64,000 nucleotides of DNA, from positions 59,616 through 123,615 of the forward strand of contig NZ_JADDKQ010000013.1 in the NCBI RefSeq assembly GCF_016464425.1. The letters are read 5' to 3'. The DNA comes from Actinotalea solisilvae. Lineage in GTDB: Bacteria; Actinomycetota; Actinomycetes; Actinomycetales; Cellulomonadaceae. Below are positions 36,609 through 44,785 of the stretch, one piece after another; position 1 is the first letter of the stretch, and each line of letters begins with the position of its first letter. Below the pieces are notes generated by a model, which searched no databases, was not told the origin of the DNA, and was given only the letters and a program-made list of their open reading frames with translations. A program made the translations under genes and the position numbers.

Positions 36609-36614
36609 TAGGGT
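36609..36614 (+). promoter_or_regulatory. Probable -10 element for the four-gene accessory operon (leaderless)
   Basis: TAGGGT followed by seven bases and GTG at 36622. It lies in the 64-base gap after kynU, so the operon could be expressed independently of kynU. Confidence 0.5.
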
Positions 36615-36621
36615 GCGCCGG

Positions 36622-38232
36622 GTGACCAGCGCCGCCCCCGACCGACGCCGGACGAGCGTCCTGCGCCAGGCGGCCCTGCGGGTCGCGACCGAGCTCGTGA
36701 CGCTCGTGTACCGGGCCTACCGCGTGCACCCCGCCCTGTGGCGGCTCACGGCGCGGCACTACCACCCGGCCATGGAGCGCTTCGCCCGGCTCAACGCGTG
36801 GATGATCTGCCAGCACGCCTACCTCGACGTCCCCGCCTACCGCCGCCACGTCGAGGAGTCGGGCTTCCGGTTCCGCTGGTGGGACCTCACGGCTTACCCG
36901 CCGACGTCGAAGCACGGCTACGTCGACCGCTACCCCGAGGACGAGCGGTGCTGGGACGGCGAGGTGCGGACCGTCGGCACGGTCGTCGACGAGTCGTCGG
37001 GCTCGTCCGGCACGCCCTACAACTGGATGCGTTCGAAGCGCGAGCTGGTCACCGTCCACAAGAACGTCGCGGGCTACGTGAGCCTGCTGTTCGGGACGCG
37101 CCGGCTGTTCGCGATCAACGCGTTCTCCATGGGGGCGTGGGCCACGGGCACCAACACCGGCATCGCGATGTCGCGCATCGCCATGGTGAAGAACACCGGG
37201 CCGGACATCGACAAGATCGTCGACACGGTCCGGCACTTCGGCCCGGGCTACGTCTACCTGGTGTGCGCGTACCCGCCCTTCCTCAAGCACCTGCGCGACC
37301 GCCTCGACGCCGACGGCTTCGACTGGGACGCGCACGAGATCCACGGCTTCGTCGGCGGCGAGGCGCTCACCGAGGGCCTGCGGGACTACCTCGAGGACCG
37401 CTTCGGCCGCGTCTACTCCGGCTACGGGGCGTCCGACCTCACGATCGGCATGGCGGGCGAGAGCGACCTCTCGGTCTGGCTGCGGCGGGCGCTCGCGACG
37501 CACGCGCCGCTGCGCGCCGCCCTGCTCGGAGCCGACGAGACGCGCACGCCCATGGTCTTCCAGTACAACCCGCTCGAGACGTACCTGGAGACCACGCCCG
37601 AGGGGACGCTGCTCGCGACGCTCAACTCGGCCGACATCATGAGCCCCAAGCTCCGGTACGACATCGGCGACGAGGCCGTCATCCTCTCCTTCGACGCGAT
37701 GCGAGCCGCGGTCGACGGGCTGCCCGAGCCGCTCCGGTCGCGCCTCGCCTTCGGCGTCGAGCGCGCGTACGCGACCCAGCGCATGCGGCTGCCGTTCCTC
37801 CTGCTCTTCGGCCGCAAGGACTCGACCGTGTCCTACATGGGCGCCAACCTCTACCCGCTCGACGTCGAGAACGGGCTCTACCTCGACAACCCCCACGCGG
37901 CGGCGATCGAGTCGTTCAAGCTGTCCCTCGTCGACATCGGCGGGCACGAGCAGCGGCCCGGCATCCACCTGCAGCTGCGCCCGCACGCCGGCCTCGACGA
38001 CGCCGCACGCGCGGACCTCGCCGCGCGCGCCGCCGCGGGGGTCCTGCGTCACCTCGCGTCGGTCTCGCGCGACGTGGCGCAGTCGCTCGAGGAGGACCCG
38101 ACGGCGGCCGACCTGCGCGTCGAGGTCCACGACCACGGCACCGGGCCGTTCGCCGGAGGTTCTACCAAGATCAAGAACGTCTACCTCGTCGACGCGGGCG
38201 ACCGCGGCGCGCCGACGACGCCCGCGCGCTGA
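36622..38232 (+). CDS. PaaK-like adenylate-forming enzyme (acyl/aryl-CoA ligase family)
   Basis: A 536-residue protein related to phenylacetate-CoA ligase and CapK-like adenylating enzymes. The nucleotide-binding loop reads SSGSSGTPYNW (about 125-135), a variant of the usual S/T-G-rich loop. A second core motif is VYSGYGASDLTIGMAGESDL near 270, and GRKDSTVSYMGANLYP near 405 resembles the hinge after which the C-terminal lid closes. It probably activates a carboxylic acid with ATP; the acid is unknown. I chose the GTG at 36622 because TAGGGT lies seven bases upstream; a GTG at 36613 is possible. The next gene starts inside its stop codon (TGATG). Anthranilate from the adjacent kynureninase is a conceivable substrate, but this is speculation. 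Confidence 0.78.
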   Translation: MTSAAPDRRRTSVLRQAALRVATELVTLVYRAYRVHPALWRLTARHYHPAMERFARLNAWMICQHAYLDVPAYRRHVEESGFRFRWWDLTAYPPTSKHGYVDRYPEDERCWDGEVRTVGTVVDESSGSSGTPYNWMRSKRELVTVHKNVAGYVSLLFGTRRLFAINAFSMGAWATGTNTGIAMSRIAMVKNTGPDIDKIVDTVRHFGPGYVYLVCAYPPFLKHLRDRLDADGFDWDAHEIHGFVGGEALTEGLRDYLEDRFGRVYSGYGASDLTIGMAGESDLSVWLRRALATHAPLRAALLGADETRTPMVFQYNPLETYLETTPEGTLLATLNSADIMSPKLRYDIGDEAVILSFDAMRAAVDGLPEPLRSRLAFGVERAYATQRMRLPFLLLFGRKDSTVSYMGANLYPLDVENGLYLDNPHAAAIESFKLSLVDIGGHEQRPGIHLQLRPHAGLDDAARADLAARAAAGVLRHLASVSRDVAQSLEEDPTAADLRVEVHDHGTGPFAGGSTKIKNVYLVDAGDRGAPTTPAR

Positions 38233-39026
38233 TGCGGACGTCCGACTTCTCGCTCGCGCCGCGCCAGGCCCGCGCCGACGTCGTCGTGGTGCTCGAGCGC
38301 GCCGGCGCGGCCCGCGCGTGGCAGCGCGGCGCGCGGCGCGCGGCCCGCGGTGCCTCCGGTCACCGCTGGGACACGGCGTACCGCCTGCGCGACGGCGCCC
38401 GGGGCGTCATCGCGTGGTTCACGACGGCCGACGACGCCGCCGCGTTCCTCGCCACGCGACCCACCGACGGCGAGCGGCACCGCGCACTGCACGCCGAGCC
38501 GGAGGGCTACACCAACGGGGTCTGGCGCGCCGAGGGGGACGTCATGGCCCACGTCGAGCGCTTCACGCCGGTGACGCGGGAGGTCGAGCGCGGGACGGTG
38601 CCGCCGCTCGTCGCGGCGCCCGGTCCCGCACGCCGCGCCGGCGCCCGGCCCGCCCGCCCGCGCGGGGCCGGCGTGCCGGAGGTGCGCTCGCCGGCGGACG
38701 CGCAGGCGCTGTTCGTGGGCGCCACGCGCTACCGCGGCCCGCACTCGTGGGCGCTGCTCTCGCGCGAGTGGTACCCCATGGTCGCGGCGATGCGCCGCCT
38801 GCCCGGCTACGTGTGGCACGGCGTCTACTGGGAGCCGCCGTTCACGCTCGGGACCATCGCGTTCTTCGCGACGCGGGACGACCTGCTCGTCTTCGCCCGC
38901 GTGCCCGCCCACCGGCGCCTCATGCGCTGGGTGACGCAGGGCCGGCGGCACGGTACGGGCGGCTGGATCCGCCTGCACCAGGCGGCCCCCGAGGTGCCCG
39001 CGGCCCGCGAGGACGGCGGACGGTGA
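38232..39026 (+). CDS. Uncharacterised protein with two similar halves (possible alpha-beta-barrel monooxygenase-like)
   Basis: A 264-residue protein I do not firmly recognise. It seems to have two similar halves, each with a beta-alpha pattern ending in a short GVxW/VAxF-like strand: GARGVIAWFTTADDAAAFLA near 55-75 and LGTIAFFATRDDLLVFARVP near 208-228. The second half (YRGPHSWALLSREWYPMVAA ... LMRWV) resembles dimeric alpha-beta-barrel proteins of the DUF4188/af470 monooxygenase-like type, but the match is weak. There is no signal peptide or membrane helix. It is locked between the adenylating enzyme and the GNAT-like gene by one- and four-base overlaps, so it is probably needed in the same pathway. 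Confidence 0.6.
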   Translation: MRTSDFSLAPRQARADVVVVLERAGAARAWQRGARRAARGASGHRWDTAYRLRDGARGVIAWFTTADDAAAFLATRPTDGERHRALHAEPEGYTNGVWRAEGDVMAHVERFTPVTREVERGTVPPLVAAPGPARRAGARPARPRGAGVPEVRSPADAQALFVGATRYRGPHSWALLSREWYPMVAAMRRLPGYVWHGVYWEPPFTLGTIAFFATRDDLLVFARVPAHRRLMRWVTQGRRHGTGGWIRLHQAAPEVPAAREDGGR

Positions 39027-40165
39027 GGGTCGAGGAGGTCACGACCCGCGCGGACCTGCGCGCGTTCCTCGACCTGCCGCTCCGCCTGCACCCGCGTGGG
39101 CTCGCCGTGCCGCTGCTCGCGAGCACGGTGACGGACTGGTGGCGCGGACGCAGCCCGCACCCGGCACCCGTGACGCTGCTGCTCGCGCGCGACGGCACGG
39201 GAGCCGTCGTCGGGCGCACCACGGTCCACACGGACGCGCGGCTGGACGCGCGCCTCGGCGCCCGGTCCCTGCTGTTCGGTGCCACGGAGTTCGCCGACGA
39301 CGACGCCGCGCGCGCCCTGGTGGCCGCGCTCGACCGTCGCGCGCACGGCCACGAGCAGCTCTTCGGCCCCGTCTCCCTGCTGCCCAACCAGACCGGCGGC
39401 GTCATCACGTCCGGCTTCGCGGCGCGCGGCTTCGTCGACTCGCCCTGGAACCCGGCGCGCGTGCCCGCCACGTACGAGGCCCTCGGGTTCGAGCGCTGGG
39501 GCGAGGCGGACACGTGGGTGGTCGACGTGCCACGCGCGCGCGACGCCGCCGCCTCGCCGGGCAGGCCAGGGCAGGACGAGTGGGACGCCGCCGGCCTCAC
39601 GCTCGAGCGCGGTCGCCGGTCCGCGGTGCCGCGCCTGGTGCCGGAGGTGCTCGAGGTGCTCAACCGGTCGTTCGCGGCGCTGCCGTACTACACGCCCATC
39701 ACGCCGGCCGAGATGGCGGCGGCGACCGACGGGCTGGGCTTCCTGGTCGACGAGGACCTGCTGCTCCTCGCGCGCGACTCCGTGTCGGGTGCGCTCGTCG
39801 CCTTCCTGCTCGTCGTCCCCGACCTCACCGCGTTCGTCCAGCGCGCGCGCGGCCGGCTCGGTCCCCTGCGGCAGCTCGAGCTGCTCGCCACCCGCGGCCG
39901 GTACCGGGAGGAGGCGGTCCTCGTCATCCAGGGCACCGCGCCCGAGCGCCAGGGCCGGGGCGTCCTCACCCTCCTCAGCCGCGAGCTCCACGCGGCGCTC
40001 GCCCGGAACGGGTACTCACGGCTGCGCTGCACCATGATCGGCCGGGACAACCCGGGCTCCGCGCGGCAGCTCGAGCGCTTCGGCGGCCGACCGCTCCACG
40101 GCACGACCTTCTACCGCAGGCCCGTCGCGCACGCGGCCGCCACCACGAGGACGGGGACCCCGTGA
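39023..40165 (+). CDS. Long GNAT-like acyltransferase
   Basis: A 380-residue protein with an N-terminal region like those of large GNAT-fold proteins: EQLFGPVSLLPNQTGGVITS near 112-130, a WNPARVPATYEALGFERWG segment near 145-165, and a C-terminal acetyltransferase domain with VIQGTAPERQGRGVLTLLSR near 308-325 (Q/R-x-x-G-x-G/V motif) and MIGRDNPGSARQLERFGGRP near 345. Members of this family are mostly uncharacterised amine acyltransferases. The GTG start overlaps the previous stop (GTGA), and its own stop overlaps the next start (GTGA), so it is the third of four coupled genes. Confidence 0.72.
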   Translation: MRVEEVTTRADLRAFLDLPLRLHPRGLAVPLLASTVTDWWRGRSPHPAPVTLLLARDGTGAVVGRTTVHTDARLDARLGARSLLFGATEFADDDAARALVAALDRRAHGHEQLFGPVSLLPNQTGGVITSGFAARGFVDSPWNPARVPATYEALGFERWGEADTWVVDVPRARDAAASPGRPGQDEWDAAGLTLERGRRSAVPRLVPEVLEVLNRSFAALPYYTPITPAEMAAATDGLGFLVDEDLLLLARDSVSGALVAFLLVVPDLTAFVQRARGRLGPLRQLELLATRGRYREEAVLVIQGTAPERQGRGVLTLLSRELHAALARNGYSRLRCTMIGRDNPGSARQLERFGGRPLHGTTFYRRPVAHAAATTRTGTP

Positions 40166-41289
40166 CGTCGTCGCAGCACCAGCCCGCCACCGCCGGACGG
40201 GGGCCCGACGGCTGGGTGCGGGTCGCGGCCCGCGCACCGTCGGCCCACAACACCCAGCCGTGGGCGCCACGCGTCGTGGACGGGACCATCGAGCTCGGCG
40301 TCGTGCCCGGCCGCCTGCTCACGGCGGGCGACCCGACGTCGCGCGACCTGCTCCTCGCGCTCGGCGCCTGGGTCGAGAGCGCCGAGGTCGCCGCCGCGGC
40401 CGAGGGCCGGTCGCTGCGGGTCGAGCCGACGCCGCACCTCGAGCGGCTCGACGAGCTGCCCGTGCGCGGGCCCGCCGACCCGGCCCGCCCGCTTCTCGTC
40501 CTGCACCCGCAGGACGAGGCGTACCCCACGCCCTTCACGCCCGACGACGTCCGCGATCGCCGCGTCCACCGCGGGCCGCTCGCGGCGGCGCCCGACGTGT
40601 TCGCCGACGTCCCCGACGTCCCCGCGTGGCTGCGGTTCGCCGAGGTCGACGCACCCGCGATGGCCCAGCTGGTCCGGCTCGGCACCGCCTACACGGTCGC
40701 GCGCCCGGGGATCGCCGCCGAGCTCGTCCGCTGGCTGCGCCTGAGCGACCAGCACCCGCGCTACCACCGCGACGGCATGACGGCCGAGATGCTCTTCGTC
40801 CCGGGAGCGGTCGCGCGCCTGGCCGCACCGTTCACCCGACGCGCACGACTGCGGGACCCGCTCCTGCGCGTGGCCGGCCGTGTCGCGCTCGCGCTCGAGG
40901 GCCTCGGCCAGGCCGCGCCGCTCCCCGCGGCGCCGCACGGACGCCCGAGCCTCGCGCCCGCGGCGGGCCCGCAGCACCTCGTGCTCGTCGCCGACACGCG
41001 GGTGCTCGGGCACGACGGCGTCCACAGCAGGACCGAGGCGATGGACAGCCGCCTCCCGCTCCCACATGCCGACGTCGTCGAGGCGGGCCGGGTGCTCCAG
41101 CGCTCGTGGCTGCACGCCCACCGGGCCGGCGTGAGCGTCGCGCCGCACTCGGAGGTCGTGGACTCGCCCTACGCCGAGGCGGCGCTGCGCCGACGGCTCG
41201 GCCTGCGCCGCGCCGAGGTCGTCCTCGCCGTGTTCAGCGCCGGTCGTGCCGCGACGCCGGCGCCGCGGTCCCCGCGCCTGACGGACTGA
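40162..41289 (+). CDS. Nitroreductase-like flavoprotein (Acg-related)
   Basis: A 375-residue protein with the FMN-binding signature APSAHNTQPW at about 25-34, as in Acg-type and other nitroreductase-fold proteins. Further blocks are GDPTSRDLLLALGAWVESAE near 66-85, DRRVHRGPL near 132, and a C-terminal LRRRLGLRRAEVVLAVFSAG. Acg-like proteins have a lid over the flavin and lack a well-defined substrate; other nitroreductase-fold enzymes oxidise thiazolines/oxazolines or reduce enones. As the last gene of the coupled operon it could provide the redox step on an activated acid or its amide. The GTG start overlaps the previous stop. A hairpin at 41303-41338 follows. Confidence 0.78.
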   Translation: MTSSQHQPATAGRGPDGWVRVAARAPSAHNTQPWAPRVVDGTIELGVVPGRLLTAGDPTSRDLLLALGAWVESAEVAAAAEGRSLRVEPTPHLERLDELPVRGPADPARPLLVLHPQDEAYPTPFTPDDVRDRRVHRGPLAAAPDVFADVPDVPAWLRFAEVDAPAMAQLVRLGTAYTVARPGIAAELVRWLRLSDQHPRYHRDGMTAEMLFVPGAVARLAAPFTRRARLRDPLLRVAGRVALALEGLGQAAPLPAAPHGRPSLAPAAGPQHLVLVADTRVLGHDGVHSRTEAMDSRLPLPHADVVEAGRVLQRSWLHAHRAGVSVAPHSEVVDSPYAEAALRRRLGLRRAEVVLAVFSAGRAATPAPRSPRLTD

Positions 41290-41302
41290 CGCGCGAGGAG
41301 GA

Positions 41303-41338
41303 CCCCCCGTTCCGGGCCGAAGGGCCCTGCCCGGGGGG
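41303..41338 (+). terminator. Hairpin after the four-gene operon
   Basis: CCCCCC at 41303-41308 pairs with GGGGGG at 41333-41338, and GGGC at 41314-41317 pairs with GCCC at 41329-41332, leaving a five-base bulge on the left arm. It starts 14 bases after the nitroreductase stop codon. Confidence 0.5.
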
Positions 41339-41351
41339 CGGCGCGGGTCCG

Positions 41352-41357
41352 TAATGT
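41352..41357 (+). promoter_or_regulatory. Probable -10 element for the secreted repeat-protein gene
   Basis: TAATGT, the most AT-rich hexamer in the gap, 56 bases before the ATG at 41414; transcription would start near 41364 and leave a leader with a GAGGGG ribosome site. Confidence 0.45.
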
Positions 41358-41413
41358 CCGGCTCGGACGGGCGACAGGCGACCGCCTGCCGGCGTCCGTG
41401 AGGGGACGACGCC

Positions 41414-44041
41414 ATGAACGGCTGGCGCGGGACCAGGACGTGGATCGGCCGAGGCGCGCAGGGGCTCGCGGCGCTCGCAGTGGTCGCAGCACTCGGGCTG
41501 GTGACGCCGGGGGCGGCCGTGGGTGCGGCGGCCGGCGGGGTCGCGGGCGTGCCCACCGCAGCGGCGGACGACCCGGCCCCCGACCCGACGCTGGACGCCG
41601 CCCCCGGGCAGATCGCCGGTCGGGTCCTCGTCGGCCTCGAGCCCCTCGCAGGCGCGACGGTGACCGTGCTGGACGCCACGACCGGCGCACCGGTCGCCAC
41701 CTCCACGACGGCGGTGTCCGGCGACTGGTCGCTCGCCGTCGCCCCGGGTTCGTACCAGGCCCGGGCGACGCCGCCCTACCCGTACGCCGAGACCTTCGCC
41801 CCCGGGCGCCCCACGCTGGCGACCGCCGACGTCTACACGGTCGCGTCCGGCGGGTACTCCGTCGTACCGGACATGGTGGTCGAGCGTCGCGGCGTGACGA
41901 CCGCGGCGATCCAGGGCCAGGTGCTCGGGTACCTCGACCTGCTGCTCGGCGCGACCGTGACCGTGCTGGACGCGACCACCGGCGCAGAGCTGGCGTCGGT
42001 GACGCTCGACGAGTCGCAGTACGAGTACCGCATCGCCGGCCTCGCCCCGGGCGAGGTCAAGGTGCGCGCCTCGAAGCCCACGTGGTTCGACGGCTACGCC
42101 AACGAGCGGGCGACCTTCGAGACGGCCGACGTGCTGACCCTCGTCGCCGGTCAGACGCTCGTCGAGCAGTGGGATCCCCCCGTGCTGGTCCTCGACCTGA
42201 CGCCGGGCGCGCACCTCCAGGGCCACGTGGTCGCGGACGGCGCGGGCGTGGCGGGCGCCACCGTGGAGGTCGTCTCGGCCGACCGGTCGACGGTCCTCGC
42301 GTCGACCGTGTCCGACGCCACCGGGAGCTTCGCGATCGACGGGCTCGCCGCGGGCCCGGCCCGGGTGCGCGCCACCGCGCCGGGTCGCCCGGAGGCGTGG
42401 GCACCGGGCGACGACCGGGCCGAGCCCGGCATCTACACGCTGCAGCACGGCATCGTCACCTCCGGGGTCGTGATCGACCTCTCGGCGGAGGCAGCACTGA
42501 CCGGCGTGGTGCGTGGGTTCTCCCGCGCGCCCGGCGCCGAGCTCGACGGCCCGCTCGCGGGAGCGCGGGTGACCGCGTTCGACGCCACGTCCGGCTCCCC
42601 GTTGGGCTCGGTCCTGACGGACGCCGAGGGCGGGTACCGCTTCGAGTCCCTCCTCGCCGACGCGGTGACGTTGCGGGCGACGAAGGACGGCTTCCTCACG
42701 CGCTTCGCCTTGGACGCGCCGAGCGCGGCCACCGCCGACGCCGTCCCGCTGGGCCCGGGCCCTGTGGTGGCACCCACCCTCACGCTCCCCGCGGAGGCGG
42801 TGGTCGAGGGCAGCGTGCTCGCGGGGTTCGACCCGGTGGGCGGCGCCACCGTCGCCGTGCTGGACGCGACGACGGGCCGCGTACTGCGATCCGTGAGGCT
42901 CGGCTCCGACCAGGACACCTACCGCATCGGTGGACTGCCGGCGGGCGAGGTCACGGTGAGGGCGACCAAGGCCGGGTGGCTCCCGAGCTGGGCGAACGGC
43001 CGTCACACCGTCGCGGAGGCCGACGTCCTGACGCTCGTGCCGGGGCAGACCCTCAGGCAGTCGTGGGACCCGCTCGTGCTCTACCTCGACCTCGGCGCGG
43101 GCGCGACGCTCTCGGGCACGGTCCTCGGCGACGGCCGGGCGCTCGCGGGCGCCATGGTCGCGGTCCTCGACGCGACGACGCACCGCATCCTGACCTCGAC
43201 GACCACGAGCGCGACCGGCGCGTACACGACACCCGTCCTCCGCATCACGACCGGGTCGGACCCGATGCCGGTCCACGTCCGGGTCAGCAAGGGCGGGTGG
43301 GCCACCGAGCTCGCGCCCGGACCGGACCCGGCTCGGCGGGACGTCGTCGACCTCACCTACGCCGACACCGTCGCGGTGCCCACGGTCGACCTCGCCCGCG
43401 AGGGCGTGGTGAGCGGGACCGTCCACGGCCTCGACGGCGACGGCGAGAACCCGCTGCCCGGCGCGCTCGTGACGGCGTTCTCGGCGACGTCGGGGCTCCG
43501 GGTGCGGTCGGCCGTCACGGGCGCGGACGGTGGCTACCGGCTCGAGCGGCTGCCGGCCGACGACTACGTCGTCCGGTTCACCGCGGCGGACTTCACCACG
43601 GTGTGGTCGGAGGGACGGACGAGCCGGGCGACCGCGGACGTCGTCGCCGTCGGCGCCGGCACGACGCACGTGCTCGCCACCCCGGTCCTCGAGAGGTGGG
43701 GCGTGCTCAGCGGGTTCGTCCGGGAGGCGGCCGAGGGGGTACCCCCGTGGGGCCGGCCCGTAGCAGGCGTGCAGGTCACCGTTCTCGACGCCGTCACGTG
43801 CCGTCGGGTCGCGACGGCCGTCACGGGTCCATCGTCCGACCCGCGGTCCTGGGGCCTGTTCAGCGTGCGCGTCCCGCCGGGGACCTACCTCCTGCGCGCG
43901 AGCGCACCGGGGTGGGTGACGCGGTGGGCCGTCGACGCACCCACGCCGGCGTCTGCCTCGCGGTTCCAGGTCGTCCCGGGCTCGAGCGTCGCGATCGCCG
44001 GCGCGTGGCCGCTGCACCGCTCCACGCCGAGCGTCTCCTGA
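41414..44041 (+). CDS. Secreted protein with eight carboxypeptidase-regulatory/CnaB-like beta-sandwich repeats
   Basis: An 875-residue exported protein. It has a signal peptide (basic start MNGWRGTRTWIGR, hydrophobic AALAVVAALGLVTP, alanine-rich cleavage region about 35-50) and then eight repeats of about 90-115 residues. Each begins like GQIAGRVLVGLEPLAGATVT, has a VLDATTG turn, a GxYxxxxLxxGxYxVRAT core, and ends in a segment such as YANERATFETADVLTLVAG or WANGRHTVAEADVLTLVPG. This is the carboxypeptidase-regulatory/prealbumin-like fold used as spacer or adhesive module. No LPxTG sorting signal, terminal helix or catalytic domain is visible, so it is either released or held by other means. 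It is monocistronic, behind its own promoter and a GAGGGG ribosome site. Confidence 0.85.
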   Translation: MNGWRGTRTWIGRGAQGLAALAVVAALGLVTPGAAVGAAAGGVAGVPTAAADDPAPDPTLDAAPGQIAGRVLVGLEPLAGATVTVLDATTGAPVATSTTAVSGDWSLAVAPGSYQARATPPYPYAETFAPGRPTLATADVYTVASGGYSVVPDMVVERRGVTTAAIQGQVLGYLDLLLGATVTVLDATTGAELASVTLDESQYEYRIAGLAPGEVKVRASKPTWFDGYANERATFETADVLTLVAGQTLVEQWDPPVLVLDLTPGAHLQGHVVADGAGVAGATVEVVSADRSTVLASTVSDATGSFAIDGLAAGPARVRATAPGRPEAWAPGDDRAEPGIYTLQHGIVTSGVVIDLSAEAALTGVVRGFSRAPGAELDGPLAGARVTAFDATSGSPLGSVLTDAEGGYRFESLLADAVTLRATKDGFLTRFALDAPSAATADAVPLGPGPVVAPTLTLPAEAVVEGSVLAGFDPVGGATVAVLDATTGRVLRSVRLGSDQDTYRIGGLPAGEVTVRATKAGWLPSWANGRHTVAEADVLTLVPGQTLRQSWDPLVLYLDLGAGATLSGTVLGDGRALAGAMVAVLDATTHRILTSTTTSATGAYTTPVLRITTGSDPMPVHVRVSKGGWATELAPGPDPARRDVVDLTYADTVAVPTVDLAREGVVSGTVHGLDGDGENPLPGALVTAFSATSGLRVRSAVTGADGGYRLERLPADDYVVRFTAADFTTVWSEGRTSRATADVVAVGAGTTHVLATPVLERWGVLSGFVREAAEGVPPWGRPVAGVQVTVLDAVTCRRVATAVTGPSSDPRSWGLFSVRVPPGTYLLRASAPGWVTRWAVDAPTPASASRFQVVPGSSVAIAGAWPLHRSTPSVS

Positions 44042-44221
44042 CGGACGACGCCGATCTCAGGCTCCGTCGGGCAGCGCCACGACGCGGCCGTCCTCGCCGG
44101 CGGCCAGGGCGCGCACGACGCCGACCAGCCCTGCGGGGCCTGCGCCTGACGACTGACGCGCGGGTGGGCAGGAGGGGCGGGCGGCAGTGGCGGGCGGCGG
44201 GACGCCCTGCGACGCGGTGCG

Positions 44222-44785
44222 TCAGCGCTCGTCCTCGAGCGTCCGGACGACGCCGTCCCAGCCGCCGAGCAGCCCGCGCACGAGCGGCACGAGCTCCACG
44301 GGGAACACCTCGATGTCCACGGCCGCGAGCGCGTCGAGGTCCCACCAGCGGATCTCGTCGACGAACGCGCGCTCGACGTCCGTCCAGCCCTCCGTCGTGA
44401 TCTCCGCCGCGCCCCGGACGCGCGCGAGGAAGAACTCCTCGTCCTGGCGCACCGTCCGGCGCAGGAACGCGAACTCGGCGCGCCGCACGGCGACGGGCCC
44501 GACGAGCGCCTCGGGCGCGACGCGCAGCCCGGTCTCCTCGGCGAGCTCGCGGACCGCCGCGTCGTGCGGGCTCTCCCCGGCGTCGACGCCGCCGCCCACG
44601 GTGAACCACCACGAGCGGCCCGGGTCGTCGACGTCGTGCCCGCGCACGAGCAGCACGCGGTCGGCGTCGTCGAGCAGGAGGACGCGCGCACCGCGCCGGA
44701 AGGGCACGCCGTCGGGACCGGGGACCCAGTCGTCCCCGAGCTGCGCGACGGCCGCCTCGTGGTCCGGCGCGGCGCCGGACGTCAC
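44222..44785 (-). CDS. Nudix hydrolase
   Basis: A 187-residue protein with a complete Nudix box, [20 protein letters not shown] followed by ETGL, at about residues 78-102 (G-x5-E-x7-R-E-x2-E-E-x-G). The strand before it ([19 protein letters not shown]) and the block after it ([20 protein letters not shown]) are typical of ADP-ribose or nucleotide-sugar pyrophosphatase-like members. The substrate cannot be predicted. The GTG at 44785 overlaps the pdxS stop in a GTGA junction, so it is co-translated with pdxS. In M. tuberculosis a Nudix gene also lies near pdxS and pimA, which supports a real linkage. About 180 bases without a clear gene follow it. Confidence 0.88.
   Translation of the reverse strand: MTSGAAPDHEAAVAQLGDDWVPGPDGVPFRRGARVLLLDDADRVLLVRGHDVDDPGRSWWFTVGGGVDAGESPHDAAVRELAEETGLRVAPEALVGPVAVRRAEFAFLRRTVRQDEEFFLARVRGAAEITTEGWTDVERAFVDEIRWWDLDALAAVDIEVFPVELVPLVRGLLGGWDGVVRTLEDER

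Noticed and set aside
44056..44145. A short minus-strand frame downstream of the Nudix gene reading GLVGVVRALAAGEDGRVVAL before a stop
   Set aside because: It has protein-like composition but no start codon with a ribosome site and no family I recognise; at about 30 codons it could be chance.
41234..44400. Long frames antisense and in alternative sense frames to the secreted repeat-protein gene (up to 1000 codons)
   Set aside because: They mirror the repeat gene, have no signal peptide or domain, and carry the composition of shadow frames.
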